NCBI RefSeq assembly: GCF_900639865.1
Contig: NZ_CAAAHX010000006.1
Coordinates: forward strand, 1 to 64,000
Source: Legionella gresilensis
GTDB lineage: Bacteria; Pseudomonadota; Gammaproteobacteria; Legionellales; Legionellaceae
Length of the DNA: 64,000 nt
Direction of reading: 5' to 3'
A program made the position numbers and the translations under genes. Below the pieces are notes generated by a model. The model did not search any database. It had not been told where the DNA came from and saw only the letters and a list, made by a program, of their open reading frames with translations. This document shows positions 35,374 through 45,110 of this stretch, in pieces (the stretch's first letter is position 1; every line of letters begins with the position of its first letter).

Positions 35374-36777
35374 CTATAAATGCTCAGCTGCATAATAAGC
35401 AAGTCTTGATCGTTCGCCGCGCAGCAGCGTCATATGCGCGCTATGCTCCCAATGCTTAAATCGATCAACAGCAAACGTAAGTCCTGAAGTAGTTTCAGTT
35501 AAATAAGGCGTATCAATTTGCTTAATGTCACCTAAGCAAACAACTTTGGTACCCGGGCCCGCACGGGTTACCAAGGTTTTAATTTGTTTAGGTGTTAGGT
35601 TTTGGGCTTCATCAATGATAATAAATCGATTTAAAAAAGTTCGGCCCCGCATATAATTTAAAGAGCGAATTTTAATTTTATTTTGTAAGAGATCTTGGGT
35701 TGCATTACGCCCAAAGCTACCCCCTTCCTGCGAACTATGCAGTACTTCTAAATTATCCATTAAAGCGCCCATCCAAGGCGTCATTTTTTCTTCCTCAGTG
35801 CCAGGTAAAAAGCCAATATCTTCGCCAACTGGAATAGTTACACGAGTCATAATAATTTCGGTATAACGATTTTGATCTAGGACTTGGGTTAAACCAGCCG
35901 CAATCGTAAGTAAGGTTTTTCCAGTACCAGCTGAGCCTTGCAAGGTGACAAAATCGATATCAGGATCTAGTAATAAATTTAAAGAAAAATTCTGTTCTCT
36001 ATTACGCGCGTTAATACCCCAAACTGTATGCTTTGGTTGCGTATAATCACGAGCAACTTGAATAATTGCATGCTCTGCTTCAATTTTTTTTACAATCGCT
36101 TGAAATTGATTATCTTCAGTACTTAAGCAGTCATTAGCATTCCAATGGTGAGTAATAGGCCCACTAATTTTATAAAAACTTTTGCCATTTTCTTGCCAAG
36201 CATTCATATCTTTAACATGCGTATCCCAGAAATTATTCTCCAAGAAATGTAAGCCACTATGTAAGAGACTAACATCATCAAGCACCTGATCATTGTAATA
36301 ATCTTCCGCTTTGATGCCTAAAATACCTGCTTTAATTCGTAGATTAATATCTTTAGAAATAATAATAATTTGCCGCTCAGGATATTTTTTTTGTAAGCCA
36401 AGTGCCGTAGCTAATAACGTATTATCAGGTTTATGGCCGGGCAACGTACTTGATCCTATTTGCTCAAAATCATCTGTTTGGAAAAACAATCGCCCGGTCG
36501 TTTTATTACTGTCATGATGTAGGAAGCTAGGAATAGGCAGACCTTCAACGATTTGCTTGTGAGTTGCACCACTCATCAATTCAACCAACATTCGGTTTGT
36601 TTGTCGAACGTTACGGGCTACATCAGAAAGTCCCGTTTTATGGCTGTCTAATTCTTCTAAAACAACCATGGGCAAATAGATATCATGCTCATCAAAACGA
36701 TAAATTGCTGTTGGGTCACTCATCATTATGTTTGTATCGAGCACAAAAAGCTTGTTTTTATATCCTTTGTTATCCAT
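35374..36777 (-). CDS. PIN-PhoH family ATPase
   Basis: 467 residues from the ATG at 36777 (GGAGTGG just upstream). An N-terminal PIN nuclease domain (LFVLDTNIMMSDPTAIYRF, then VVLEELDSHKTG) is joined to a C-terminal PhoH ATPase domain: Walker A QGSAGTGKTLLT, then PVGEDIGFLPGTEEEKM, Walker B IIIDEAQNLTP and sensor CLGDIKQIDTPYL. This is the PhoH2-like layout, associated with RNA unwinding and cleavage. The start of guaC lies 25 bases after its stop, so the two may be co-transcribed. Confidence 0.9.
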   Translation of the reverse strand: MDNKGYKNKLFVLDTNIMMSDPTAIYRFDEHDIYLPMVVLEELDSHKTGLSDVARNVRQTNRMLVELMSGATHKQIVEGLPIPSFLHHDSNKTTGRLFFQTDDFEQIGSSTLPGHKPDNTLLATALGLQKKYPERQIIIISKDINLRIKAGILGIKAEDYYNDQVLDDVSLLHSGLHFLENNFWDTHVKDMNAWQENGKSFYKISGPITHHWNANDCLSTEDNQFQAIVKKIEAEHAIIQVARDYTQPKHTVWGINARNREQNFSLNLLLDPDIDFVTLQGSAGTGKTLLTIAAGLTQVLDQNRYTEIIMTRVTIPVGEDIGFLPGTEEEKMTPWMGALMDNLEVLHSSQEGGSFGRNATQDLLQNKIKIRSLNYMRGRTFLNRFIIIDEAQNLTPKQIKTLVTRAGPGTKVVCLGDIKQIDTPYLTETTSGLTFAVDRFKHWEHSAHMTLLRGERSRLAYYAAEHL

Positions 36778-36865
36778 AACCCACTCCATCAGCCAAAGTA
36801 TTCATTGTGATAACCTGACTAGCCGCCGTCAAGGTCTCTTTATAGTATTGTTAGCTCTTAATTTT

Positions 36866-37360
36866 TTAATGTGAATCAATGCTTATAACGTTAGATTCTT
36901 TCTGTAACTGTTTTAACATAGCTAATACTTCATCAACATGATCAGGTACGCTAACTTTACGCCATTCATAAGTTAAAATACCTTGAGGGTTAATAAGAAA
37001 AGTACTACGCTCTATCCCCCTTACTTGTCTGCCATACATATTTTTCATTTTAATAACGTCAAACAATTCACATAATGTCTCATCACTATCACTAATAAGC
37101 TCAAAGGGAAATGATTGGTTTAATTTAAATTTTTCATGCGATTTAATACTGTCACGAGACACACCAAATACTAAAGCATTTAATGCTTGAAAAGTTATAT
37201 AGGAATCACGAAAATTTTGTCCTTCGGTTGTACAACCTGGTGTTGCATCTTTCGGATAAAAATAAAGTATTACCCATTTACCTTGGTAGTCAGCTAAATT
37301 GGCGCTAATACCATTTGTTGCTGTAAATTGAAAATCGGGTACCTTCTCACCAATTTTCAT
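36866..37360 (-). CDS. bcp: Thiol peroxidase of the Bcp/PrxQ group
   Basis: 164 residues from the ATG at 37360, preceded by AGGAGA. Peroxiredoxin fold with the peroxidatic motif YFYPKDATPGCTTEGQNFRD; the usual resolving Cys five residues on is absent, as in one-Cys Bcp types, though a Cys is present in DSDETLCELFDV. It reduces hydroperoxides using thioredoxin or similar donors in the cytoplasm. It stands alone, upstream of a 320-base gap with no visible gene before smpB. Confidence 0.9.
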   Translation of the reverse strand: MKIGEKVPDFQFTATNGISANLADYQGKWVILYFYPKDATPGCTTEGQNFRDSYITFQALNALVFGVSRDSIKSHEKFKLNQSFPFELISDSDETLCELFDVIKMKNMYGRQVRGIERSTFLINPQGILTYEWRKVSVPDHVDEVLAMLKQLQKESNVISIDSH

Positions 37361-37680
37361 GATCTCTCCTAATTTTAAATACACTTTTTATTTTATATTT
37401 ATAAATTCAATTCAACAAACAAATTTAGTGAGTGATCAATTTTTACTATTAGATGGCTGTATTTGGCACATCTTACACTCGAACCCAATTCTGCACCAAG
37501 ATAATCATGATCTATATATCAGATTTATAGGTAGTGTATTTAATTAATAAGCCATAAATAGGGATGTGTTATAAATATTTTGTTTAATGATTTTTCATTT
37601 AGAATATTATTTTATAGCTTCACCAATTTTCCTAGCCGATGTTATACTCTCACTTTTAGTATTTTAGTGTTAGGCGATTA
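37361..37680. other. Intergenic stretch before smpB
   Basis: About 320 AT-rich bases between the divergent bcp and smpB genes. No RNA gene or conserved protein was recognised; it presumably holds both promoters. TATACTCTCAC near 37640 is AT-rich but not a convincing promoter. Confidence 0.35.
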
Positions 37681-38151
37681 ATGAGTAGTAAAGATCACGA
37701 TGCCTCTATAGCCCTAAATAAGAAAGCTCGTTTTGATTATTTTATTGAAGATGAGTATGAAGCAGGTTTAGTACTTGAAGGCTGGGAGGTAAAAAGTTTA
37801 CGGGCTGGTCGGATAAATTTATCTGATGCTCATGTTATTGTTAAGAATAATGAAGCATTTTTATTAGGCGCTCAAATTCAGCCATTACCTACTGCTGCAA
37901 AGCATTTATATCCTGATCCTATCAGGACACGTAAACTTTTATTAAATAAGCAAGAATTAAATAAATTAATTGGTAGCGTGGAAAGGCAAGGTTATACCTT
38001 AATTCCTTTATCGTTATATTGGCGCAAAAATCGTGTAAAGATGAAATTAGCTTTAGCAAGAGGTAAAAAAACGCATGATAAACGTGATACCATCAAAGAG
38101 CGAGATTGGCAGCGTGATCGATCAAGATTATTAAAAAAAAATAATTATTAA
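37681..38151 (+). CDS. smpB: SsrA-binding protein SmpB
   Basis: 156 residues, full length. Conserved blocks: [39 protein letters not shown], and the positively charged tail [20 protein letters not shown] that enters the ribosomal decoding path. It partners tmRNA in rescue of stalled ribosomes. No ssrA gene is visible nearby. Monocistronic by spacing. Confidence 0.96.
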   Translation: MSSKDHDASIALNKKARFDYFIEDEYEAGLVLEGWEVKSLRAGRINLSDAHVIVKNNEAFLLGAQIQPLPTAAKHLYPDPIRTRKLLLNKQELNKLIGSVERQGYTLIPLSLYWRKNRVKMKLALARGKKTHDKRDTIKERDWQRDRSRLLKKNNY

Positions 38152-38404
38152 TTGAAAAGGGAACTTAGTTCTTGAAATTAAGTAAATAAAACATTGACTA
38201 AGTTATTACAAATTCTAATTATAATAGACAAAATTAAAGGGCTACAGGATAATCAGATTGACAATAAATAGACATCAGTCTTTAATCTAAAAGTATCTCT
38301 ATTTTCAAACTAATGACATTTATATAAAATTTGGCATACTAAAATGCTTAAATTTTAAGCAATAACAAGATATAAAAGGAATTTTTTAACCTAAGGAGGG
38401 GACT

Positions 38405-39706
38405 ATGTCATATTGCACAAAGTTGTGCAGGATTTTATTTATACTAGCATTCTTTTTACCTATTATGGTAAGAGCAGAAGTGCCTGTTAAATCCATGGTA
38501 ATTTTTGGCGATAGTCTTTCCGATACGGGTAATACTACGCATCTTTTAAAAAGTTTACGGCAAGAAGAAAGTCCCGCTTACCTTGTTTATCCTGTAAAAG
38601 TATTTGTTATTAACAAAATGACTGAATTTGCGGAAGACTATTATATTCCTCAAATTCTTCTCGATACAGGTATAGATATAGTAACTGACTTTTTTGATAC
38701 AGGGGTTGGGCCTATGCTTGCCTCCCTTATTTCTAAGGTTAAAAAAGCGCCAATTTTACCTGGTGAACCTTACTGGCAAGATCATTTTTCGAATGGTCGG
38801 GTATGGGCTGAATATTTGGCACCAATGCTTTATGTAGATAGAGAAGATAAACGCTATTTTGTTAATAATGCATTTGGAGGTAGTTGGACTGTTACCTATG
38901 ATCATCAATTAACAGTATGGAATTTAATACGCCATCCATTATTAACAGTAAAAAACTTAATTGTTGGTAAGTTAATTCCTCCTAGCTTAGGGTTAAATGT
39001 CCAAGCTCAGTTATTAATTAATGAGAATTTAAGTGATGAACCAGTTTATTTTCTCTTCATTGGTGGTAATGATTATCTAAACACGTTTAGATTCGAAGAT
39101 AATTACGAACCCACTAAATTAAGCGCTTATATAGATAATGTCATTACAGGCTTAGACTATTCATTGCAAAAGTTAGTTAAAGCTGGTGCTAAACGTTTTG
39201 TTATTTTAGGCGTGCCATCAGTAGGTGTTGCACCTAAATATAACAATACAGCGGATAGTGAATTGTTAAATTTTGTGAGTCAGACTCATAATGAACGTTT
39301 GGCGCACAAAGTGACTGAATGGCAACAAACTTTTCCAGATGCTGATTTTCTCTTTATCGATATTCAGCCTATTTTATTTAAAGCAATCGAAAATCCTGAA
39401 CTTTTTGGGTTTAAAAATGTAACTGAAGCATGCATAGATATTAAATTCCCTATGTATAAAGTGTTAAACGATTCACCATTTAAGGGTAACTTCGTGCTTG
39501 AATATGCTGAAGCGCTACAATATCAAGATAAAAGTTTTGCTCCCCATGAGAAAAATTATCACGTTTGTAGTAATCCTGATGATTATCTCTTTTGGGATGA
39601 GATTCACCCAACTACTAAGGCGCATTTATTCTTAGCCGATGAAATTTGTTTATTAATGAAAGCGCATGGCTATAAAGCGAATTGTGCGCAGCTTATAAAA
39701 AGCTAA
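38405..39706 (+). CDS. plaC: Secreted GDSL-family lipase/acyltransferase (PlaC-like)
   Basis: 433 residues with an excellent ribosome site (AAGGAGG) and a signal peptide (RILFILAFFLPIMVRA). Catalytic blocks: MVIFGDSLSDTGN (Ser nucleophile), DHFSNGRVWAEYLA (Gly block II), FLFIGGNDYLN (Asn block III), and WDEIHPTTKAH with the Asp/His pair. Length and order match the Legionella PlaA/PlaC/PlaD group; at about 430 residues PlaC is the closest fit. PlaC transfers acyl groups to cholesterol and has phospholipase activity; it is exported by type II secretion and activated by a zinc protease. Exact paralogue assignment is tentative. Confidence 0.82.
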   Translation: MSYCTKLCRILFILAFFLPIMVRAEVPVKSMVIFGDSLSDTGNTTHLLKSLRQEESPAYLVYPVKVFVINKMTEFAEDYYIPQILLDTGIDIVTDFFDTGVGPMLASLISKVKKAPILPGEPYWQDHFSNGRVWAEYLAPMLYVDREDKRYFVNNAFGGSWTVTYDHQLTVWNLIRHPLLTVKNLIVGKLIPPSLGLNVQAQLLINENLSDEPVYFLFIGGNDYLNTFRFEDNYEPTKLSAYIDNVITGLDYSLQKLVKAGAKRFVILGVPSVGVAPKYNNTADSELLNFVSQTHNERLAHKVTEWQQTFPDADFLFIDIQPILFKAIENPELFGFKNVTEACIDIKFPMYKVLNDSPFKGNFVLEYAEALQYQDKSFAPHEKNYHVCSNPDDYLFWDEIHPTTKAHLFLADEICLLMKAHGYKANCAQLIKS

Positions 39707-39799
39707 TCTTTAAATAAAGCTATTCGTTATGGCATACTGCACGGTTTCTAATTTAAGCAGTATGCCAATACTTGAGATTAAATTAAGGAGTGATGCGAT

Positions 39800-41614
39800 A
39801 TGTGTGGAATTATAGGCGCAATATCCCAACGCGATATTAGCCAGATTTTATTAGCAGGGCTTAGGCGTCTTGAGTATCGCGGTTATGATTCTGCAGGTAT
39901 CGCAGTTATCGATAATACAGGTCATCTGAAACGGGTCCGTATTCAGGGTAAAGTACAAGCTTTGGCTGATGCTCTGCAAGAAACAGCTATTAGCGGCAAT
40001 ATCGGTATTGCTCATACACGCTGGGCAACTCATGGAAAACCTTGTGAGGAAAATGCTCATCCTCATCTTTCTAATGGGCAAATAGCGGTTGTTCATAATG
40101 GCATTATTGAAAATCATGATGTCTTACGTGCGCAATTAGAAAAGGCTGGCTATGAATTTTCTTCGGAGACAGATACTGAGGTAGCAGCTCATTTAGTTCA
40201 TTACCATTACCAACAATATGAAAATTTATTACGTGCTGTACAAGAATCCGCAAAATTAATGCATGGCGCATTTGCTTTAGGTGTTATTCATGAGCAATGT
40301 CCACATGAATTGGTAGCTATTAGAAAAGGCAGTCCACTTGTACTTGGAACAGGTATTAACGAACAGTTCATAGCTTCTGATGCTCTAGCTTTAGGCTCAT
40401 TCGCTGAGAAAGTGACTTACCTTGAAGAAGGGGATAGTGCACATTTACATAATGGTAAAATTGATATTTATGATAACAATGGTCAGTTGGTAAATCGCCA
40501 GGCGCATGCATTTGATGGTGATAGTCAAATTATAAATAAAGGCAACTATCGTCATTTTATGTTGAAAGAAATCTATGAGCAAAGCAAAGTTTTAGCAGAT
40601 ACTCTAGAAGGCCGCATTGCCTCCCAGCAAGTTGTAAGAGCAAGCTTTGGCGTGGAGGCTGCCAAGTTATTTAAAGATATTAAACAAATTCATATTATAG
40701 CTTGTGGGACGAGTTATCATGCTGGGCTTATTGCTCGCTATTGGTTGGAATCTTTAGCCGGTATTTCTGCCCAGGTGGAAATAGCAAGTGAATATCGCTA
40801 TCGAGATGTGGTAGTTAATAGAGGCACACTTTTTATTGCTGTTTCTCAATCTGGTGAAACTGCTGATACATTGGCAGCCCTACACAAAGCTAAGTCTTTA
40901 AATTATTTAGCCACTTTAGCTATTTGCAATGTTTCAACAAGCACTTTGGTTCGTGAAGCAGATTGTGCTTTTTTAACTCGGGCAGGTATTGAAATTGGGG
41001 TAGCTTCAACCAAAGCATTTACTACTCAATTAGCTGCTTTTTTAATGTTAGCTACAGCATTATGTAATGATGAACGTGCTACGGAAGTACTAAGTCAACT
41101 TAAAGAGTTACCAGCTTGTTGTGAGCGCGTTTTACAAATGGATAAACGTATTGAATCTTTATCACAATTGTTTATAACTAAATCACACGCACTTTTCTTA
41201 GGTCGAGGTGTCCAATATCCTGTCGCTTTAGAAGGAGCATTAAAACTTAAGGAAATTTCTTATATCCATGCTGAAGCTTATCCAGCAGGAGAATTAAAGC
41301 ATGGACCTCTTGCTCTCGTTGATAATGCAATGCCAGTTATTGCCATAGCGCCTAATGATGAGTTATTAGATAAGTTAAAATCGAATTTACATGAAGTTAG
41401 TGCTCGTGGCGGTCAATTAATTGTTTTTGTTGATGATTCACAAGCGTGGCAGCCTAATGGTGCACAATTAATTCCGGTTCCTACGTGCGGGCATTGGATC
41501 GCACCAATAATTTACACTATTCCATTACAATTACTTGCTTATCATGTGGCAGTAGCGAAAGGTACAGATGTTGATCAGCCACGTAATTTAGCAAAATCAG
41601 TTACTGTTGAGTAA
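39800..41614 (+). CDS. glmS: Glucosamine-6-phosphate synthase
   Basis: 604 residues. The N-terminal class II glutaminase starts with the catalytic Cys (MCGIIGAISQRD), with HTRWATHGKPCEENAHPHLS. Two SIS isomerase domains follow: IIACGTSYHAGL, then AVSQSGETADTLAAL, and ESGAL-type EGALKLKEISYIHAEAYPAG. The C-terminus PRNLAKSVTVE is typical. It makes GlcN-6-P for cell-wall precursor synthesis. The ribosome site is AAGGAGTG. No glmS ribozyme was recognised upstream. Confidence 0.97.
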   Translation: MCGIIGAISQRDISQILLAGLRRLEYRGYDSAGIAVIDNTGHLKRVRIQGKVQALADALQETAISGNIGIAHTRWATHGKPCEENAHPHLSNGQIAVVHNGIIENHDVLRAQLEKAGYEFSSETDTEVAAHLVHYHYQQYENLLRAVQESAKLMHGAFALGVIHEQCPHELVAIRKGSPLVLGTGINEQFIASDALALGSFAEKVTYLEEGDSAHLHNGKIDIYDNNGQLVNRQAHAFDGDSQIINKGNYRHFMLKEIYEQSKVLADTLEGRIASQQVVRASFGVEAAKLFKDIKQIHIIACGTSYHAGLIARYWLESLAGISAQVEIASEYRYRDVVVNRGTLFIAVSQSGETADTLAALHKAKSLNYLATLAICNVSTSTLVREADCAFLTRAGIEIGVASTKAFTTQLAAFLMLATALCNDERATEVLSQLKELPACCERVLQMDKRIESLSQLFITKSHALFLGRGVQYPVALEGALKLKEISYIHAEAYPAGELKHGPLALVDNAMPVIAIAPNDELLDKLKSNLHEVSARGGQLIVFVDDSQAWQPNGAQLIPVPTCGHWIAPIIYTIPLQLLAYHVAVAKGTDVDQPRNLAKSVTVE

Positions 41615-41623
41615 TTTTTTATA

Positions 41624-41660
41624 TCTGTTGGGCTGCGCTATGTTTAGCCCAACCTACCTT
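41624..41660. repeat. Interspersed repeat / hairpin after glmS
   Basis: TTGGGCTGCGCTATGTTTAG followed by CCCAACCTACC; TTGGGCT pairs with AGCCCAA. Nearly the same sequence occurs at 59065-59096. It may serve as the 3' hairpin of glmS. Confidence 0.6.
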
Positions 41661-41790
41661 TTACTAAATTAAGCTCTGCGAGGTTTGCAAGATAGGCTTC
41701 TTGATTTCACAAACGAAGTGCAGCCAAAAAGTTAGCAATATTCTAAATGCCTTATGACTGAAACTGTTTAAGCAGTAGATAGTTTAAAAT

Positions 41791-42204
41791 TTAGAGTTCT
41801 GTTATTGAGTTTTCCTTGGCGCACTTAGATTGTGGCTCCCAAAGAGCTACAGTAGCACCTGTAGGATCCGTAATTATTGCAAAGTGCCCATAATTTCTTA
41901 TAACTGTCATAGGTGTTTTAATAGATGCCCCCAGTTTTTGCGCTTGGTCTAAAATAGAATCAAGATCATTAACAGAGAGGTAGCTTAGCCACTGCGCAGG
42001 GGCCTTACTTGCCTTATCGGAAGGTATTTGCTTGATACCACCAAATTCCTTATCGTTTTTAATAATCATAGTATAGGTTGAACCATTAATATTATGTTCT
42101 ATAAATTGCCAGCCCAATAATTTAGTATAAAAATCCTTAGCCTGGTTTACGTGCGGCGTTATTAATTCATGCCAACAGAATGGATGAGAGCTTAAGATGG
42201 ACAT
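41791..42204 (-). CDS. Glyoxalase/VOC-superfamily protein
   Basis: 137 residues from the ATG at 42204 (GAGA upstream). One vicinal-oxygen-chelate module and a half are visible: FCWHELITPHVNQAKDFYTK, LLGWQFIEHN, then WLSYLSVNDLDSILDQAQKL and the terminal ITDPTGATVALWEP. The His and Glu metal-ligand positions are plausible. Function within the superfamily (lyase, resistance or unknown) cannot be given. Single gene, convergent with glmS. Confidence 0.8.
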   Translation of the reverse strand: MSILSSHPFCWHELITPHVNQAKDFYTKLLGWQFIEHNINGSTYTMIIKNDKEFGGIKQIPSDKASKAPAQWLSYLSVNDLDSILDQAQKLGASIKTPMTVIRNYGHFAIITDPTGATVALWEPQSKCAKENSITEL

Positions 42205-42366
42205 ATATATTCTCATAATCTGGATTAGGCAATTATATAGAGATTAATTCATCTAATATACGCAAACTATTTAAAGCATTTAAAAATGCTGTTGCTAAAG
42301 TTCGCAAAACAAATAGTAATGAGTGTATAATAGCAAGGTTTTAATTAATGTTTTGCGAGGATGTGA

Positions 42367-44727
42367 ATGGCTCAAGAAATGCTATCGGCTGCAGAGATTA
42401 TAGCGCAGGAACTCAAAGTTCAGATCGCACAAGTAGAGGCGGCTATTCGTTTACTTGATGAAGGTGCGACAGTGCCCTTTATTGCACGTTACCGAAAAGA
42501 AGTGACAAACGGGCTTAACGATACTCAATTAAGAAAATTAGCTGAACGCCTACACTATATTCGTGAATTAGATGAACGTCGTAATGTTATTTTACAATCA
42601 ATTCGTGAGCAAGATAAATTAACACCTGAGCTTGAGCAGTTAATTTTAGCGGCAGCAACCAAAACGCGCCTCGAAGACCTTTATTTACCTTATCGGCCAA
42701 AACGTCGTACTAAAGCACAAATGGCTAAAGAAGCCGGCTTAGAACCTCTAGCAGATAATTTGCTGCAAGATCCTACACAAGAGCCCTTACAAACAGCAAA
42801 GCAATACATTAATACTGAGCTTGGTATTCTTACGAGTGAAGACGCTTTAGAAGGCGCTCGCCAGATTTTGATGGAACGGTTTGCAGAAGAGCCTGAGCTT
42901 ATAACAGAGTTACGTGAATACTTGTGGAATCATATTACCCTTAAGTCTACTGCTGTAGGGAATGAGAAAAAAGTTAATAATGCAACTAAGTTTAGTGATT
43001 ATTTTGATTACGCTGAACCTATTAAAAAAATTCCTTCCCACCGTGCTTTAGCTTTATTTCGGGGGCGCCGTGAAGGTATCTTACAATTTAAATTAGAGCT
43101 TCCTAATAATCAGGAATATGGTCAACAGCGTATTGCTACCTTTTTTAATATTACAAATCAAGGCAAAGTGGCAGATAACTGGTTATTAGAAACAGTAGAA
43201 ATGACTTGGAAAATCAAACTATTTACTAAGCTAGAACTCGAATTACTTGCTCGTTTACGTGAGCTTGCTGATGAAGAGGCTATTCAAGTATTTGCTCGTA
43301 ATCTACGTAATTTATTATTAGCAGCGCCTGCCGGTTCGCAAGCAACAATCGGGCTAGATCCAGGTATCCGAACAGGTATTAAAGTTGTAGTAATCGATGT
43401 AACTGGAAAAGTTTTAGACTATACAACTGTATTCCCTCTTGCACCTCATAATGAGTGGCATCAAGCCATTGGCGAATTAGCTAAACTCGCGGCTAAACAT
43501 CATATTAATTTAATCAGTATTGGCAATGGGACCGGCTCAAGAGAAACCGAGCGCTTAGTCAATGATATGATTAAAATGTACCCAGATCTTAAATTAACCA
43601 AAATTATGGTTAGCGAAGCAGGCGCTTCTGTTTACTCTGCTTCAGAGTTAGCTGCCGCAGAATTCCCGGATTTAGATGTAAGTATAAGAGGCGCTGTTTC
43701 GATTGCACGACGTCTCCAAGATCCATTGGCTGAGTTAGTAAAGATTGAGCCAAAAGCAATTGGAGTGGGGCAATATCAACATGATGTCAATCAAAACCGC
43801 CTAGCTCGTAGTTTAGATGGTGTTGTAGAGGATTGTGTAAATTTAGTTGGTGTGGATGTAAATACCGCTTCAGTAGCCTTATTAACGCGTGTTTCTGGGC
43901 TTAATGAATCCTTAGCTAAAAATTTAGTCCAGTATCGGGATGAAAATGGCAAGTTTCTTAATCGAGAGCAATTAAAAAAAATACCTCGTATGGGTGATAA
44001 AACCTTTCAACAATGTGCTGGTTTTCTACGTATTATCGATGGTGAAAACCCCTTAGATGCTTCAGCGGTACACCCTGAGGCCTATCCTCTAGTAGAGAAA
44101 ATATTAACCACACAACGCATTTCCCTCAATGAAGTGATTGGTAATTATAATCTTTTGCAAAGCGTTAATGCTAAAGATTATGTGGATGAACATTTTGGCT
44201 TGCCGACAATAAAAGATGTTTTAAAGGAACTTGAAAAGCCCGGCCGCGATCCAAGGCCTAAATTTAAAACGGCTAGTTTTAAAGAGGGTATAGAAGACAT
44301 TAATCATCTTAAAGAAGGCATGATCCTTGAGGGTGTAGTTAGTAATGTTACTAATTTTGGTGCCTTTGTTGATATTGGAGTACATCAAGACGGGCTTGTA
44401 CACATATCGGCAATGAATAATAAATTTGTTAATAATCCACATGCTGTTGTTAAGGCAGGTGATATAATTAAAGTGAAGGTTATTGAAATAGATAAAGAAA
44501 GGCGGCGAATTGGTTTAAGTATGAAACTTGAGGAAGATAAAGCTTCAGTGCATGCTAAAAAAATGACAAAACCTGAGAAGGATAAAGGCGAAAAAACTTT
44601 ACCTATAAAGAAACCGCTAGCTAAGAAAGCGGATCAACATAAGAAAGGGGTTGTTTCGACTAATAAAAAAGGAATATTTAATACAGCTATGGCAGACGCT
44701 TTAGCTAAGTTAAAACGCGGTTCATGA
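42367..44727 (+). CDS. tex: Tex transcription accessory protein
   Basis: 786 residues. Domains in order: helical N-terminus ([20 protein letters not shown]), a YqgF/RNase H-like domain ([20 protein letters not shown]), helix-hairpin-helix segments (LPGxG-type [17 protein letters not shown] and [15 protein letters not shown]), and a C-terminal S1 RNA-binding domain ([18 protein letters not shown], then GLVHISAM). A lysine-rich tail ends the protein. Tex binds RNA and influences transcription; it is found in most bacteria. Its stop overlaps the start of the thioesterase gene. Confidence 0.96.
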   Translation: MAQEMLSAAEIIAQELKVQIAQVEAAIRLLDEGATVPFIARYRKEVTNGLNDTQLRKLAERLHYIRELDERRNVILQSIREQDKLTPELEQLILAAATKTRLEDLYLPYRPKRRTKAQMAKEAGLEPLADNLLQDPTQEPLQTAKQYINTELGILTSEDALEGARQILMERFAEEPELITELREYLWNHITLKSTAVGNEKKVNNATKFSDYFDYAEPIKKIPSHRALALFRGRREGILQFKLELPNNQEYGQQRIATFFNITNQGKVADNWLLETVEMTWKIKLFTKLELELLARLRELADEEAIQVFARNLRNLLLAAPAGSQATIGLDPGIRTGIKVVVIDVTGKVLDYTTVFPLAPHNEWHQAIGELAKLAAKHHINLISIGNGTGSRETERLVNDMIKMYPDLKLTKIMVSEAGASVYSASELAAAEFPDLDVSIRGAVSIARRLQDPLAELVKIEPKAIGVGQYQHDVNQNRLARSLDGVVEDCVNLVGVDVNTASVALLTRVSGLNESLAKNLVQYRDENGKFLNREQLKKIPRMGDKTFQQCAGFLRIIDGENPLDASAVHPEAYPLVEKILTTQRISLNEVIGNYNLLQSVNAKDYVDEHFGLPTIKDVLKELEKPGRDPRPKFKTASFKEGIEDINHLKEGMILEGVVSNVTNFGAFVDIGVHQDGLVHISAMNNKFVNNPHAVVKAGDIIKVKVIEIDKERRRIGLSMKLEEDKASVHAKKMTKPEKDKGEKTLPIKKPLAKKADQHKKGVVSTNKKGIFNTAMADALAKLKRGS

Positions 44728-45110
44728 TGACTCAAGTTCCTAAAGGTGAAGTTACTATCCAGACTCTTGCAATGCCAGCTGATACCAATGCAAATGGTGA
44801 TATTTTTGGTGGTTGGCTAGTTTCCCAAATGGATTTAGCCGCAGGTGTTTTGGCTAAGAAGCTATCGCAGGGGCGAGCGGCAACGGTAGCAATTAATTCC
44901 ATGACTTTCCTTAAACCTGTGCGTGTAGGTGATATAGTTAGTTGTTATGTTGAGCTAGTTAAGCTAGGAAAGACTTCTATGACAATAGATGTTGAAGTAT
45001 GGGCTGAACCTGCTGCAGGTTTTGGTAAGTTTCGCGTTACAGAAGGTACATTTGTTTTTGTCGCAATTGATGACTATGGCAAACCTAGAGAGGTACCTAA
45101 ACATACATGA
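44724..45110 (+). CDS. YciA-like acyl-CoA thioesterase
   Basis: 128 residues, hot-dog fold. Typical YciA motif [20 protein letters not shown] with the catalytic Asp, and [20 protein letters not shown]. It hydrolyses acyl-CoA. It overlaps tex by 4 bases and its own stop overlaps the next start (ATGA), so the three genes are probably translated from one message. Confidence 0.9.
   Translation: MMTQVPKGEVTIQTLAMPADTNANGDIFGGWLVSQMDLAAGVLAKKLSQGRAATVAINSMTFLKPVRVGDIVSCYVELVKLGKTSMTIDVEVWAEPAAGFGKFRVTEGTFVFVAIDDYGKPREVPKHT

Noticed and set aside
39707-39799. glmS ribozyme or riboswitch before glmS
   Set aside because: The 90-base gap is too short and shows no catalytic-core-like sequence; the ribozyme is typical of Gram-positive bacteria.
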